DNA from: a virus
Length of the DNA: 23,422 nt
Reading direction: 5' to 3' (one strand)
Virus record (IMG/VR): IMGVR_UViG_3300022592_000033
Coordinates: 1 to 23,422 of that record
How positions within the stretch are numbered: the first letter of the stretch is position 1; every line of letters begins with the position of its first letter. Shown one piece after another: positions 1-6,216 of this stretch. The notes under the pieces are model-generated. The model had not been told where the DNA came from and made no database searches. It saw nothing but the letters and a program-made list of their open reading frames with translations. A program made the translations under genes and the position numbers.

Positions 1-357
1 TTTTGGTCTTTCTTTACTTTTTTGCCCTGTAGCTGCTCCCTTTCCTTGAGGTCCTGTAGCACCTGTATCTCCCTGTGGTCCAGTTGCACCCGGTGCTCCA
101 GCACCGCCACCAACAACAGGATTACCATTGGTATCAACGATACTGGCACCAATGCCTAATACTAGATTACCAGTGGTATCAACCTGTACTGTATGGCCGT
201 TGTTATTTAAGCTGCTAGAACCAGAGGTACCAGGAGTGTGTCCAATCCATTTAACGCCGTCGTATATGTATGTTACACCGTTATCGCCGGTATATTGATC
301 ACCCGCCTGTAAGGGTGTGTGATCTGGGCGTTCTGTTGGAAAATTTAATGCGGCCAT
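1..357 (-). CDS. Collagen-like tail fibre/structural protein, 3' part cut by window edge
   Basis: The reading frame stays open from the ATG at 357 to base 1, giving 119 residues of a longer protein. It starts MAALNFPTERP and then has a GDQYTGDNGVTYIYDGVKWIG-like aromatic hairpin, a start typical of fibre-type proteins in T4-like marine phages. Residues from about 85 are collagen-like Gly-X-Y triplets (GATGPQGDTGATG), which in phages form trimeric shafts. The last triplets before the edge lose Gly (AAT, SKE, RPK). An AAGGA ribosome site lies 10 bases before ATG, and an AATAAATA late-type box lies further upstream. It is downstream of a second collagen-repeat gene on the same strand. Role as a fibre or head fibre is inferred; receptor specificity cannot be read. 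Confidence 0.8.
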   Translation of the reverse strand, partial: MAALNFPTERPDHTPLQAGDQYTGDNGVTYIYDGVKWIGHTPGTSGSSSLNNNGHTVQVDTTGNLVLGIGASIVDTNGNPVVGGGAGAPGATGPQGDTGATGPQGKGAATGQKSKERPK

Positions 358-380
358 TTGCTTTTTATCCTTGCTATCTT

Positions 381-389
381 GTATTTATT
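381..389 (-). promoter_or_regulatory. T4-type late promoter box (AATAAATAC)
   Basis: On the minus strand this reads AATAAATAC, one base from the T4 late consensus TATAAATA. It lies 23 bases before the ATG at 357, with an AAGGA ribosome site between them. The same box recurs before other structural genes in the window. Confidence 0.6.
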
Positions 390-392
390 GTT

Positions 393-2384
393 TTACCAGG
401 TTGACGCTAGTGCCGAGCGGACCCACGTGTTTGTTGCTACACAGATATAAATGTAACTGCTATCGTATGCTATTTGTCCTATGCTACCTGTACTGTTATT
501 GTGTGCTGGGGTAGGAACTACAGTAAGTACATTGCCTTCGGGATTGGAATCAACCCAGGTACTATCATAATATACGTACATTCTACCACCAACAGTATCA
601 TACCATAGATCGCCTACGCTAGGATACAATGGTGCGGTACTTGATGATGTTACTACGCCTGTTCTTGATGACACAGTATCTAAAATATTTACACCATTGG
701 CAAACTGATAATTGTCGGTTTTAACAGGAACTTGTAGTTCAAGATATCCACCAGTGTCTACATTGCCATGGAAACGAGCTACTTCGGCGTCGGCTTGAAA
801 TGATCCAACACCTATGACAATGTCGTTATAACTACCTGAATAATCTGTAGATATAACTAAGTTACCGCCTACAGTATTATCTACTCCAGATCCAAACAAG
901 TAACTGTCATTGGGTTGAGTAATAGTATAAAGTGGATCGTTAAAGGCGCTACCAGCAATACCCATGTCAACCCAGCCGTGTTCTTGATCTGCGCTAATAT
1001 TATTTGGATATGCTGCAAAGTCTGTACTGCCTGTATCTGTAGAATTTAATAGTGCAAACTGTGTATATTCGGCACCCGATCCTGATTGACTAGAACCACG
1101 TGCTACTAACAAAGCATTAGATAGGCCAACATCAGAGGCACCAGTGCCAACAAAGATTTGTCCAGCAATATTAATGTTTCCGCCAATTGCTGCTCCGCCC
1201 TGACCAGTAATAACCAATGTGCCACTAGTAGTATCTTTACTAATAGTACCGTGATCAAGTACTAGATTGCCAAGCATAGTTAAGGAGTTGAAAACTCCCG
1301 ACCCATTGAATGTAGTTGCGTATAGTGTGCCGTTGCTAGGAGTATAGTGTAAAGTAGCATTAGTGTATGTTGCACTATTGCCTGATAACTTGTCGTAAAA
1401 ACCTGGGTAATATGTTCTACTAGCACTAGTTGTAGTAAGATTTTGATATAAAGAAACGTTACCGGTTTGGAAAGTACCATGGTATCCAGCAACATCTCCA
1501 GTGGCACCAGTTAGACCGGTAGCCCCTTGAACTCCTTGTATGCCTTGAACACCTTGCGGTCCGGTGGCACCTACGTTGCCAGTAATACCAATTGGTCCAG
1601 TTGCGCCTTGAATGCCTGTAGCGCCTTGTGATCCAGTTGCTCCAGTTAAGCCAGTGATCCCGGTTGCCCCGTTACTACCAGCTGGCCCTGTAGCGCCTTG
1701 TGGCCCTTGAATTGTGCCAACATCGTGCCAGGTGCTTCCTGTCCATATCCATAAATGTCCATCGTTAGTAATATATCCATCACCAACATTTCCACCGTAA
1801 GATGGAGGTAATTCTGATCCTGTTCCTGTTGCGCCAACAATAGTAACGCTAGTTCCTGCAGGTCCTGTGGCACCTTGTGGTCCAGTAGCACCTTGTGAGC
1901 CAACACCTGTAGCTCCTAGCGGTCCTGTTGCTCCGCTAGGTCCTGTGGCGCCTTGAACCCCTGTTGCACCAGCTACACCAGTGGCGCCTTGAACCCCTTG
2001 TATACCCTGAACGCCCTGTGGTCCAGTAGCTCCGTGTGCACCTTGTATACCTGTAGCGCCTTGTGCTCCGGTCGCTCCTTGTACTCCGGTGGCACCAGTA
2101 ATTCCTACACCAGTGGCACCGGTTGCTCCAGCACCGCCACCTCCGCCATATGATAAACTGTTTACATAAGCAATACTAGCAGCACCTACTACATCATTGA
2201 CTGATAATATAATGTTACCCCGACGACCTGCGACAGAATATACCGGTGAAGCAATAGTAATAGTAGCTGTACCATTTGCAATATTAGCAAAGTTTTGATC
2301 GATCTTTTGAAACGCTACACGTAACGGGTCACCAGTACCATCGTTGGCAGAAAGGCCCACATAGACATTAGCAAAATTACTCAT
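393..2384 (-). CDS. Collagen-repeat tail fibre protein (663 aa)
   Basis: This is a long fibre-type virion protein. The N-terminus ([20 protein letters not shown], then an NFANIANG stretch) is a cap found on structural proteins of T4-like phages. Residues about 85-178 and 226-297 are Gly-X-Y collagen repeats rich in GATG and GPQG. They are split by a globular insert with an aromatic hairpin, [19 protein letters not shown], at about 201-219. The C-terminal half (about 300-663) is beta-rich and carries two more GD/GQ-type aromatic hairpins, at about 591-611 and 635-655. [10 protein letters not shown] and NDSYLFGSG segment at about 470-500 resembles fibre domains known from cyanophages. ATG is preceded by AAGG and a GATAAATAC late box. 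Trimeric shaft plus binding tip is inferred. Confidence 0.85.
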   Translation of the reverse strand: MSNFANVYVGLSANDGTGDPLRVAFQKIDQNFANIANGTATITIASPVYSVAGRRGNIILSVNDVVGAASIAYVNSLSYGGGGGAGATGATGVGITGATGVQGATGAQGATGIQGAHGATGPQGVQGIQGVQGATGVAGATGVQGATGPSGATGPLGATGVGSQGATGPQGATGPAGTSVTIVGATGTGSELPPSYGGNVGDGYITNDGHLWIWTGSTWHDVGTIQGPQGATGPAGSNGATGITGLTGATGSQGATGIQGATGPIGITGNVGATGPQGVQGIQGVQGATGLTGATGDVAGYHGTFQTGNVSLYQNLTTTSASRTYYPGFYDKLSGNSATYTNATLHYTPSNGTLYATTFNGSGVFNSLTMLGNLVLDHGTISKDTTSGTLVITGQGGAAIGGNINIAGQIFVGTGASDVGLSNALLVARGSSQSGSGAEYTQFALLNSTDTGSTDFAAYPNNISADQEHGWVDMGIAGSAFNDPLYTITQPNDSYLFGSGVDNTVGGNLVISTDYSGSYNDIVIGVGSFQADAEVARFHGNVDTGGYLELQVPVKTDNYQFANGVNILDTVSSRTGVVTSSSTAPLYPSVGDLWYDTVGGRMYVYYDSTWVDSNPEGNVLTVVPTPAHNNSTGSIGQIAYDSSYIYICVATNTWVRSALASTW
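1501..1720 (-). repeat. Collagen-coding DNA repeat, block 2
   Basis: This block encodes roughly residues 226-297 of the 663-aa fibre. Degenerate 9-base units encode Gly-X-Y, mostly GAT, GPQ and GIQ triplets, and the near-identical words for [16 protein letters not shown] recur in block 1. Such blocks tend to expand or contract by slippage or recombination. Confidence 0.75.
1852..2130 (-). repeat. Collagen-coding DNA repeat, block 1
   Basis: This block encodes roughly residues 85-178 of the 663-aa fibre as Gly-X-Y triplets. The stretch [16 protein letters not shown] (about residues 121-136) is repeated in block 2 at about 275-290, so the two shafts are probably internal duplicates. Confidence 0.75.
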
Positions 2385-2404
2385 TGTTTTTACCTTATTA
2401 TTGA

Positions 2405-2413
2405 GTATTTATC
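2405..2413 (-). promoter_or_regulatory. T4-type late promoter box (GATAAATAC)
   Basis: It reads GATAAATAC on the minus strand, 20 bases before the ATG at 2384. AAGG lies between box and start. It sits immediately after the terminator hairpin at 2415-2445, giving a terminator then late promoter then fibre gene order. Confidence 0.65.
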
Positions 2414-2414
2414 G

Positions 2415-2445
2415 CAAAATGAAAAAGCCCACCGAAGTGGGCTTT
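2415..2445 (-). terminator. Rho-independent terminator with UUCG loop
   Basis: On the minus strand, AAAGCCCAC pairs perfectly with GTGGGCTTT around a TTCG tetraloop, followed by a T-rich tail (TTTTTCATTTT). It stops leftward transcription just before the fibre gene's late promoter. It now lies over 500 bases past the uvsE stop codon because the plus-strand endonuclease gene occupies the space between. Read on the plus strand, the hairpin has no T run but falls in the 5' leader of that endonuclease gene. Confidence 0.85.
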
Positions 2446-2482
2446 AGAGTTGGAGATGATGAACATCGAGCTAAATAACTAT

Positions 2483-2995
2483 ATGACAACTTATTATGTT
2501 TATCAACTTGTTGATCCAAGGACTGGATTACCTTTTTATATTGGAAAAGGTACAGGCAATCGTGCCTACCAGCATACCAAGTTTAAAGATGGTAATCAAA
2601 ATCCTTACAAAGAACGAAAAATAAAAAATATACTAAAGGCAGGTTTAGAACCAATGGTTGAATTTTTATATCAAGACATTATTAATGAAGAAGAAGCATA
2701 CAATTTAGAAAAGAAAATTATTCAAGAAATTGGTATTAAGAATCTAACTAATATCACCGAAGATAGACAACCACCAACTAAAAAAGGATGGAAGCCTACA
2801 GCAGAAACTCTTGCTAAAAGATCTGCTAGCCTCAAAGGATTACTAAGATCTGATGAGTGGCGTAAGAACTTATCTATCGGTCATACCGGAGAAAAAAATG
2901 GTATGTACGGACGTAAAAATTCTCCTGAAACATTAGAAAAAAAACGTAAAGCAATGAAAGAATTTTGGGCTAAGAAAAAAGCCCAAGTTGTTTAG
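2483..2995 (+). CDS. GIY-YIG homing endonuclease with NUMOD3-like DNA-binding repeats
   Basis: This is the only convincing plus-strand gene. From ATG 2483 the 170-residue product begins with TTYYVYQLV, then FYIGKGTGNRAYQH: the GIY-like and YIG elements with the following Arg. The likely catalytic Glu is in AYNLEKKII. The C-terminal half has short basic NUMOD3-like repeats (TAETLAKRSASLKG; GEKNGMYGRKNSPETLEKKR), which place such enzymes on DNA. In-frame starts at 2450 (TTG), 2456 and 2459 exist, with GGAG at 2452-2455. I chose 2483 because family members start just before the Y-x-Y strand. Its last 26 bases overlap the 3' end of uvsE on the other strand. It is a mobile gene that cleaves a target lacking it; the target is not known. 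Confidence 0.85.
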   Translation: MTTYYVYQLVDPRTGLPFYIGKGTGNRAYQHTKFKDGNQNPYKERKIKNILKAGLEPMVEFLYQDIINEEEAYNLEKKIIQEIGIKNLTNITEDRQPPTKKGWKPTAETLAKRSASLKGLLRSDEWRKNLSIGHTGEKNGMYGRKNSPETLEKKRKAMKEFWAKKKAQVV

Positions 2996-4016
2996 CTTCT
3001 TTGTATAAAGCAAATGATGCTAAGTTTTTACCTTTGGCCTCAACTTGTATATCGGCCCATTCAGAATGGGTAAGTGCCCAATTATTACTAGCTTTGTTCC
3101 ACATAAAATCACTATGTGCTCGCAATTTTTGTTTCTTATAACCACTTTCTAGTAAAGTAGCCATATCCGGTGCCACTAATGGATCATGTCCCGTAAGTAC
3201 GTCTTCGCGACTGCAAGAATAATGAATGACAGGACGAGTGCCCCGCCAGCTATCGATAATTCTTCGAATACGCTCATCGTTGACAGATATGTATTCTCCT
3301 TCGCGTATGAGGTGATGATGAATATCAAGCACAATAGGAACAATATCAGTAATGGTAAGACAATCATTTAACCCCCATGAGTTTTCTTCGTTTTCGATAG
3401 TAATACAGTTTCTTGCTTCTGGCGATAGTCGTCGGTACGCACTTCGGATACCGGCTGGACCTTCTCTACCGGAGATGTGGACGTTAATCTTAAAGTCCTG
3501 AAAGGATAGGCCGTAACCCATCCAACGGGCCATATTCGCATGATATTCAAACTCCTCTAATGAACGTTCTACAATGCCTGGGTTACTACTAGCAAGAACC
3601 GTAAATTGCCCAGGATGAAAACTAAGTCTGACACCGCTATTGCGAGCAATATCACCCACTCTTTTGAACGCGGTTTCGGCGTATGATACAACGTCAGGTT
3701 GACGCCAATAATCAGCAAAAGACTCGTGAGTGTAGCAAGGCAAAATGTCGCTAGAAAGCCTAACCATCCTAAGGCTAGGATCAAGTGTGGAGACACGCTC
3801 TACTAACTTTCTTGTTGATTCTATATTTGCCGACATTAAATCCCATAACTTTTGCTCCGCTAAGTCTCTTGTTTGTCTATTTAGCCAAGCAACTGTAGTA
3901 GTACCGGTGTTGTATTGTTTAGCGTCGTCGGTGGATTTAATACCTTCAGTCTGATCTGGGCGATCAATCCACTTACAGCAAAAACCAATTCGTTTAGTGT
4001 ATGCTTGGATTTTCAT
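2970..4016 (-). CDS. uvsE: UV damage endonuclease, UvsE/UvdE family (348 aa)
   Basis: This TIM-barrel endonuclease nicks DNA 5' of UV photoproducts and so starts alternative excision repair. The start at 4016 (MKIQAYTKRIGFCCKW) fits the family. Visible motifs are RLSSD (86-90), HPGQF (134-138), the IENEE strand (207-211), DIHHH (231-235), HSDFMW (301-306) and EAKGKNLA (326-333). The His, Asp and Glu residues in these are the expected metal ligands, and the Lys in EAKGK is well placed to be conserved. GGGAG lies just before ATG. The start lies 23 bases inside the upstream 92-aa gene, so translation is probably coupled. The 3' end overlaps the opposing homing endonuclease gene by 26 bases. T4 itself uses the unrelated DenV glycosylase for this job. 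Confidence 0.9.
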   Translation of the reverse strand: MKIQAYTKRIGFCCKWIDRPDQTEGIKSTDDAKQYNTGTTTVAWLNRQTRDLAEQKLWDLMSANIESTRKLVERVSTLDPSLRMVRLSSDILPCYTHESFADYWRQPDVVSYAETAFKRVGDIARNSGVRLSFHPGQFTVLASSNPGIVERSLEEFEYHANMARWMGYGLSFQDFKINVHISGREGPAGIRSAYRRLSPEARNCITIENEENSWGLNDCLTITDIVPIVLDIHHHLIREGEYISVNDERIRRIIDSWRGTRPVIHYSCSREDVLTGHDPLVAPDMATLLESGYKKQKLRAHSDFMWNKASNNWALTHSEWADIQVEAKGKNLASFALYKEAKQLGLFS

Positions 4017-4272
4017 ACTCCCAATATGTATTACCACGTGCTTCTGCGGTCTTGATAGCTTCTTCAAAACCCTCGTCAACATAGTGCATATCAATTGCTA
4101 CGTCTAGAGCTTTTAAGATAGCCACTCCAATTTCATGTTGATCAGTATCTAACATGTCCTGGCCGATAGTACTTAAACTTTCAACTACAGCATCTAGTTC
4201 TTCGGCCGAAAGTTCTTTGACTTTAACACGATCTTCTAAGATGTCTTCAACTAACAATTCAGCATCAATCAT
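3994..4272 (-). CDS. Hypothetical acidic 92-aa protein
   Basis: I do not recognise this protein. It is acidic and apparently all helical (MIDAELLVEDILEDRVKV, then ELSAEELDAVVESLSTI), with no Cys pairs, signal peptide or membrane segment. The ATG overlaps the preceding stop as ATGA (4269-4272), and GGAG lies 6 bases before it inside the upstream gene, so it is translationally coupled. Its last 23 bases overlap the start of uvsE. It belongs to a run of small genes of the sort phages use early in infection; no function can be assigned. Confidence 0.75.
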   Translation of the reverse strand: MIDAELLVEDILEDRVKVKELSAEELDAVVESLSTIGQDMLDTDQHEIGVAILKALDVAIDMHYVDEGFEEAIKTAEARGNTYWEYENPSIH

Positions 4273-4448
4273 TTTAGCTCCATGATATGTTTAATTACTT
4301 CATTGGCTTCTCTGTAACCACTTGCTTCTAACGCAGACTCAAGGTATTGTTCTTGAATCGTATGTAAGCTATTTACGAAATCAGCGATATCTTTTTTTGC
4401 GATAGTATAACGGATATTATATAGTGGGTTATTATTTTCTGATGCCAT
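4269..4448 (-). CDS. Hypothetical 59-aa protein
   Basis: This short gene begins MASENNNPLYNIRYTIAKKD and ends IKHIMELK. Support comes from a clear AAGGA site before ATG, an ATGA overlap with the next gene, and gap-free packing: without it there would be an unexplained hole in the cluster. It is mixed-charge and probably helical in the second half (HTIQEQYLESALEASGYREA). It overlaps the end of the upstream 87-aa membrane-type gene by 17 bases. Function unknown. Confidence 0.7.
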   Translation of the reverse strand: MASENNNPLYNIRYTIAKKDIADFVNSLHTIQEQYLESALEASGYREANEVIKHIMELK

Positions 4449-4695
4449 GATTTTCCTTAGGGGCTGGTATTTGTTTACTCATAAAAATTTCATATGGCGT
4501 TGTGAGTTCTTTAACCACCCGGGTCTCGCCGTTTGTTTCGGTACCGTTATCAGTGACATATTCGTAAATATAATCATTTTGATTATCACCGGGACAAAAA
4601 TTATCTTGACAATGTAGATAGCCAAAAAAGCAATTTAGGCCAATAAAACTAGCACCCAATATAATTAGTACACGATTTGTCAATGGATCAAACAT
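4432..4695 (-). CDS. Hypothetical single-span membrane or exported protein (87 aa)
   Basis: A hydrophobic stretch (VLIILGASFIGLNCFFGYL, about residues 9-27) follows a short polar N-terminus and could be a signal anchor. The rest is polar and acidic (DNQNDYIYEYVTDNGTET), with three Cys near the membrane (NCFFGYLHCQDNFC). The lipobox pattern is not convincing. The ATG lies only 6 bases after a TATAAT box and there is no ribosome site, so the mRNA may start at the ATG itself. No internal ATG offers a better start. Unknown function; a small early membrane protein is a fair guess. Confidence 0.65.
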   Translation of the reverse strand: MFDPLTNRVLIILGASFIGLNCFFGYLHCQDNFCPGDNQNDYIYEYVTDNGTETNGETRVVKELTTPYEIFMSKQIPAPKENHGIRK

Positions 4696-4701
4696 ATAGT
4701 T

Positions 4702-4730
4702 ATTATAGCACCAATTGAATTGTTGATCAA
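4702..4730 (-). promoter_or_regulatory. Sigma-70-type promoter TTGATC-17-TATAAT
   Basis: The -35 TTGATC (4725-4730) and perfect -10 TATAAT (4702-4707) are exactly 17 bases apart on the minus strand. The predicted start site is at the A of the ATG at 4695, with no leader. The -35 overlaps the end of the upstream gene (4727). Confidence 0.7.
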
Positions 4731-4936
4731 CCTTGGATGAATACTTCTACAGTTTGAATGTGTTTAATAAATTCTTCAAAAGACATTGTATCGTAAGGAC
4801 TATGACAGTAAAACGCCTCGGGCATATCAACACGCATACCATACTTGTAACATTCATGGTAGGTCTTGATGTTATCTTCTTCAACATCATCCCAGGGACG
4901 ATATTCATAACCTAGGTAACTGTACGTGCTATTCAT
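4727..4936 (-). CDS. Hypothetical acidic, aromatic 69-aa protein
   Basis: I do not recognise this protein. It is acidic and Tyr-rich (STYSYLGYEYRPWDDVEEDN, then YHECYKYGMRVDMPEAFYCH), with no membrane segment. AAGGA sits 8 bases before ATG and the upstream gene stops 2 bases before the start, so the two are read together. Its 3' end reaches into the -35 box of the promoter for the next gene. A small acidic early protein of this sort could be a DNA mimic or an inhibitor of a host enzyme, but nothing in the sequence proves that. Confidence 0.7.
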   Translation of the reverse strand: MNSTYSYLGYEYRPWDDVEEDNIKTYHECYKYGMRVDMPEAFYCHSPYDTMSFEEFIKHIQTVEVFIQG

Positions 4937-4938
4937 GA

Positions 4939-5181
4939 TTATTCCTTAAAGTAAACATTAAAAGCCCAGGCGTTTGATTTAAGAGTACTACGATGTCTAC
5001 GATGCGGGCCTCGATACACTACACGAAAACGATATCCTAATTGTTTTAAACTACTACGAACGGATTCTAATTGACCAATTGGTATCATACGCAACTCGGG
5101 ATTATTACCGAGCTCAGTATAAACATTACTGAACCCAGCAATAAACGATTCTGTACGAAGTTCTTTAGGAACATACGGCAT
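4939..5181 (-). CDS. Hypothetical basic 80-aa protein
   Basis: The start at 5181 (MPYVPKELRTESFIAG) is chosen over an in-frame one at 5202 because GAGG lies 9 bases upstream and the previous gene stops one base before it. The C-terminal half is very basic and looks beta-rich (QLGYRFRVVYRGPHRRHRST), which would suit nucleic acid binding, but no family is recognised. It is cotranscribed with the 142-aa gene upstream and the 69-aa gene downstream. Confidence 0.7.
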   Translation of the reverse strand: MPYVPKELRTESFIAGFSNVYTELGNNPELRMIPIGQLESVRSSLKQLGYRFRVVYRGPHRRHRSTLKSNAWAFNVYFKE

Positions 5182-5182
5182 C

Positions 5183-5611
5183 TTAGTTAGCCTCGTAAGC
5201 AACTTTAAGTTTCTTCATAAACTCGGCACGGATCTTAGCCGCTTGCTTTGGAGTGTACGGAGCATCATCTACACCAACTGATACAGAGCCAATGATAAGA
5301 CGAGCATTTTTAGCTACAACGGTCTTAGGCTTTTTAGGTGCCTTAGGTCGAGTAAAAGGATTTTCGTCTTTGATTAAACCAGTGAGCAATCCTGTGGCTT
5401 CGGGTGTATTATACTTGGGATAAGAAATTGCCAAGTTAGTGAGTACATACTTAGCGGCATCATTCTTAGTCATTGGGGTTGGCAAGATTGCCATACTAAT
5501 GTCTGTATCGCCAAGTTTAGCCAACTGTTGGGCACGGCTAATGTCGTTAGCAGTACGGAATTTTAACACACCATTTACACGGCTAAAACCAGCAAATTGA
5601 ACTGTTGTCAT
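5183..5611 (-). CDS. Hypothetical 142-aa protein
   Basis: No family is recognised. The N-terminal 60 residues look folded (MTTVQFAGFSRVNGVLKFRT; then SMAILPTPMTKNDAAKYVLT). A basic Pro/Lys linker follows (RPKAPKKPKTVVAKNA, about 88-103), then a short helical tail (KQAAKIRAEFMKKLKVAYEA). AAGGAG lies 6 bases before ATG, a textbook site. It is the first gene after the promoter at 5641-5669 and would lead the transcript for the next two genes. A basic linker and tail hint at nucleic acid contact, which is inference only. Confidence 0.75.
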   Translation of the reverse strand: MTTVQFAGFSRVNGVLKFRTANDISRAQQLAKLGDTDISMAILPTPMTKNDAAKYVLTNLAISYPKYNTPEATGLLTGLIKDENPFTRPKAPKKPKTVVAKNARLIIGSVSVGVDDAPYTPKQAAKIRAEFMKKLKVAYEAN

Positions 5612-5640
5612 TGCTACTCCTTATTAGTTACTATACAACT

Positions 5641-5669
5641 ATTATATACTAAAGCGAATTATGGGTCAA
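5641..5669 (-). promoter_or_regulatory. Sigma-70-type promoter TTGACC-17-TATAAT
   Basis: The minus strand carries -35 TTGACC (5664-5669), a 17-base spacer and a perfect -10 TATAAT (5641-5646), with the ATG at 5611. The sequence TTGACCCATAATTC is shared exactly with the promoter at 5947-5975. It is expected to be read by host RNA polymerase early in infection. Confidence 0.75.
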
Positions 5670-5679
5670 CCAAAATAGA

Positions 5680-5693
5680 TTAGTACATACTAA
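5680..5693 (-). repeat. Inverted repeat TTAGT-N4-ACTAA, copy A (possible operator)
   Basis: The 14-base element (TTAGTATGTACTAA on the minus strand; arms extend to TTAGTA/TACTAA) begins one base after the stop codon at 5695. It ends 10 bases before the -35 box. A matching element stands in the same place in the next intergenic region (5983-5996). Confidence 0.55.
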
Positions 5694-5694
5694 C

Positions 5695-5919
5695 TTAAAC
5701 AATCGCTGATTTTCCGGGGTTTTGTGCTATAGCGTTAAAGATAGACTGTTGTAATTTCGCAACATCATCATTGGCTACATAAAAGTCTGTGGTTGGATCC
5801 CAATATTCGCCTGCCTTAGGGTCATAGTAAAGTACTTGACCGTTGGGGTAATGAAAAGGGCCTTCTAAACCTTTGCGGGCTTCATACATGGTATTATGTT
5901 TAAAAACGGTATAAGCCAT
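5695..5919 (-). CDS. Hypothetical 74-aa protein
   Basis: I do not recognise this protein. The first two thirds are Tyr/Gly/Pro-rich and look like short beta strands (GPFHYPNGQVLYYDPKAGEY, then WDPTTDFYVAND). The tail is helical (VAKLQQSIFNAIAQN). A strong GGAGG lies 5 bases before ATG. It has its own promoter at 5947-5975 and is flanked on both sides by the TTAGT-N4-ACTAA module, so it forms a single-gene unit. No cysteines or membrane segments. Confidence 0.75.
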   Translation of the reverse strand: MAYTVFKHNTMYEARKGLEGPFHYPNGQVLYYDPKAGEYWDPTTDFYVANDDVAKLQQSIFNAIAQNPGKSAIV

Positions 5920-5946
5920 ATGACCTCCAACATTTACAATACTGTT

Positions 5947-5975
5947 AGTATAGCATAGTTGGAATTATGGGTCAA
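5947..5975 (-). promoter_or_regulatory. Sigma-70-type promoter TTGACC-17-TATACT
   Basis: -35 TTGACC (5970-5975), a 17-base spacer and -10 TATACT (5947-5952) lie on the minus strand ahead of the 74-aa gene at 5919. The first 14 bases are identical to the promoter at 5641-5669 (TTGACCCATAATTC). Confidence 0.7.
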
Positions 5976-5982
5976 CTGTTGG

Positions 5983-5996
5983 TTAGTGGGTACTAA
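5983..5996 (-). repeat. Inverted repeat TTAGT-N4-ACTAA, copy B (possible operator)
   Basis: On the minus strand this is TTAGT ACCC ACTAA, one base after the stop codon at 5998 and 7 bases before the -35 TTGACC. Arms match copy A exactly; only the middle four bases differ. Confidence 0.55.
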
Positions 5997-5997
5997 C

Positions 5998-6216
5998 TTA
6001 ATGTAGGGTGGTGTTATCCAAAGCTTCAACATCAACTATGCCAAAGATTTTAAGGATTTTCTGTACATTCTTAGGTTGCTTAAAAGGTACATAGTCTGGT
6101 AAAAATAATGATTTTAATTTGCCATCGGGACCTAGTATAAAACCATAGTCCTCTTCGCCAATATCGGAATCACATATTCCGTCTTCAAATGCTAACTCTT
6201 CTGACAACTTGCTCAT
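5998..6216 (-). CDS. Hypothetical acidic 72-aa protein
   Basis: The acidic N-terminal half (ELAFEDGICDSDIGEEDYGF) is followed by a hydrophobic, Lys-containing half (NVQKILKIFGIVDVEALDN). No family is recognised. AGGAG lies 7 bases before ATG, inside the 3' end of the metallopeptidase-like gene, with which it overlaps by 32 bases; translation is probably coupled. It is the last gene of the transcript that begins with the sleB-type gene. Confidence 0.7.
   Translation of the reverse strand: MSKLSEELAFEDGICDSDIGEEDYGFILGPDGKLKSLFLPDYVPFKQPKNVQKILKIFGIVDVEALDNTTLH

Noticed and set aside
1-48. Loss of Gly in the last collagen triplets at the left edge, perhaps a frameshift or decay
   Set aside because: The frame remains open to the edge and shifting frame does not restore Gly triplets; too little sequence to judge.
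1501-2130. Regular short repeats that could suggest a CRISPR array
   Set aside because: The units are 9-base multiples in frame with Gly-X-Y codons, are degenerate, and have no unique spacers.
1280-2153. Several frames within the collagen repeats, on both strands
   Set aside because: Repetitive GC-poor-stop DNA gives open frames by chance; their products have skewed composition.
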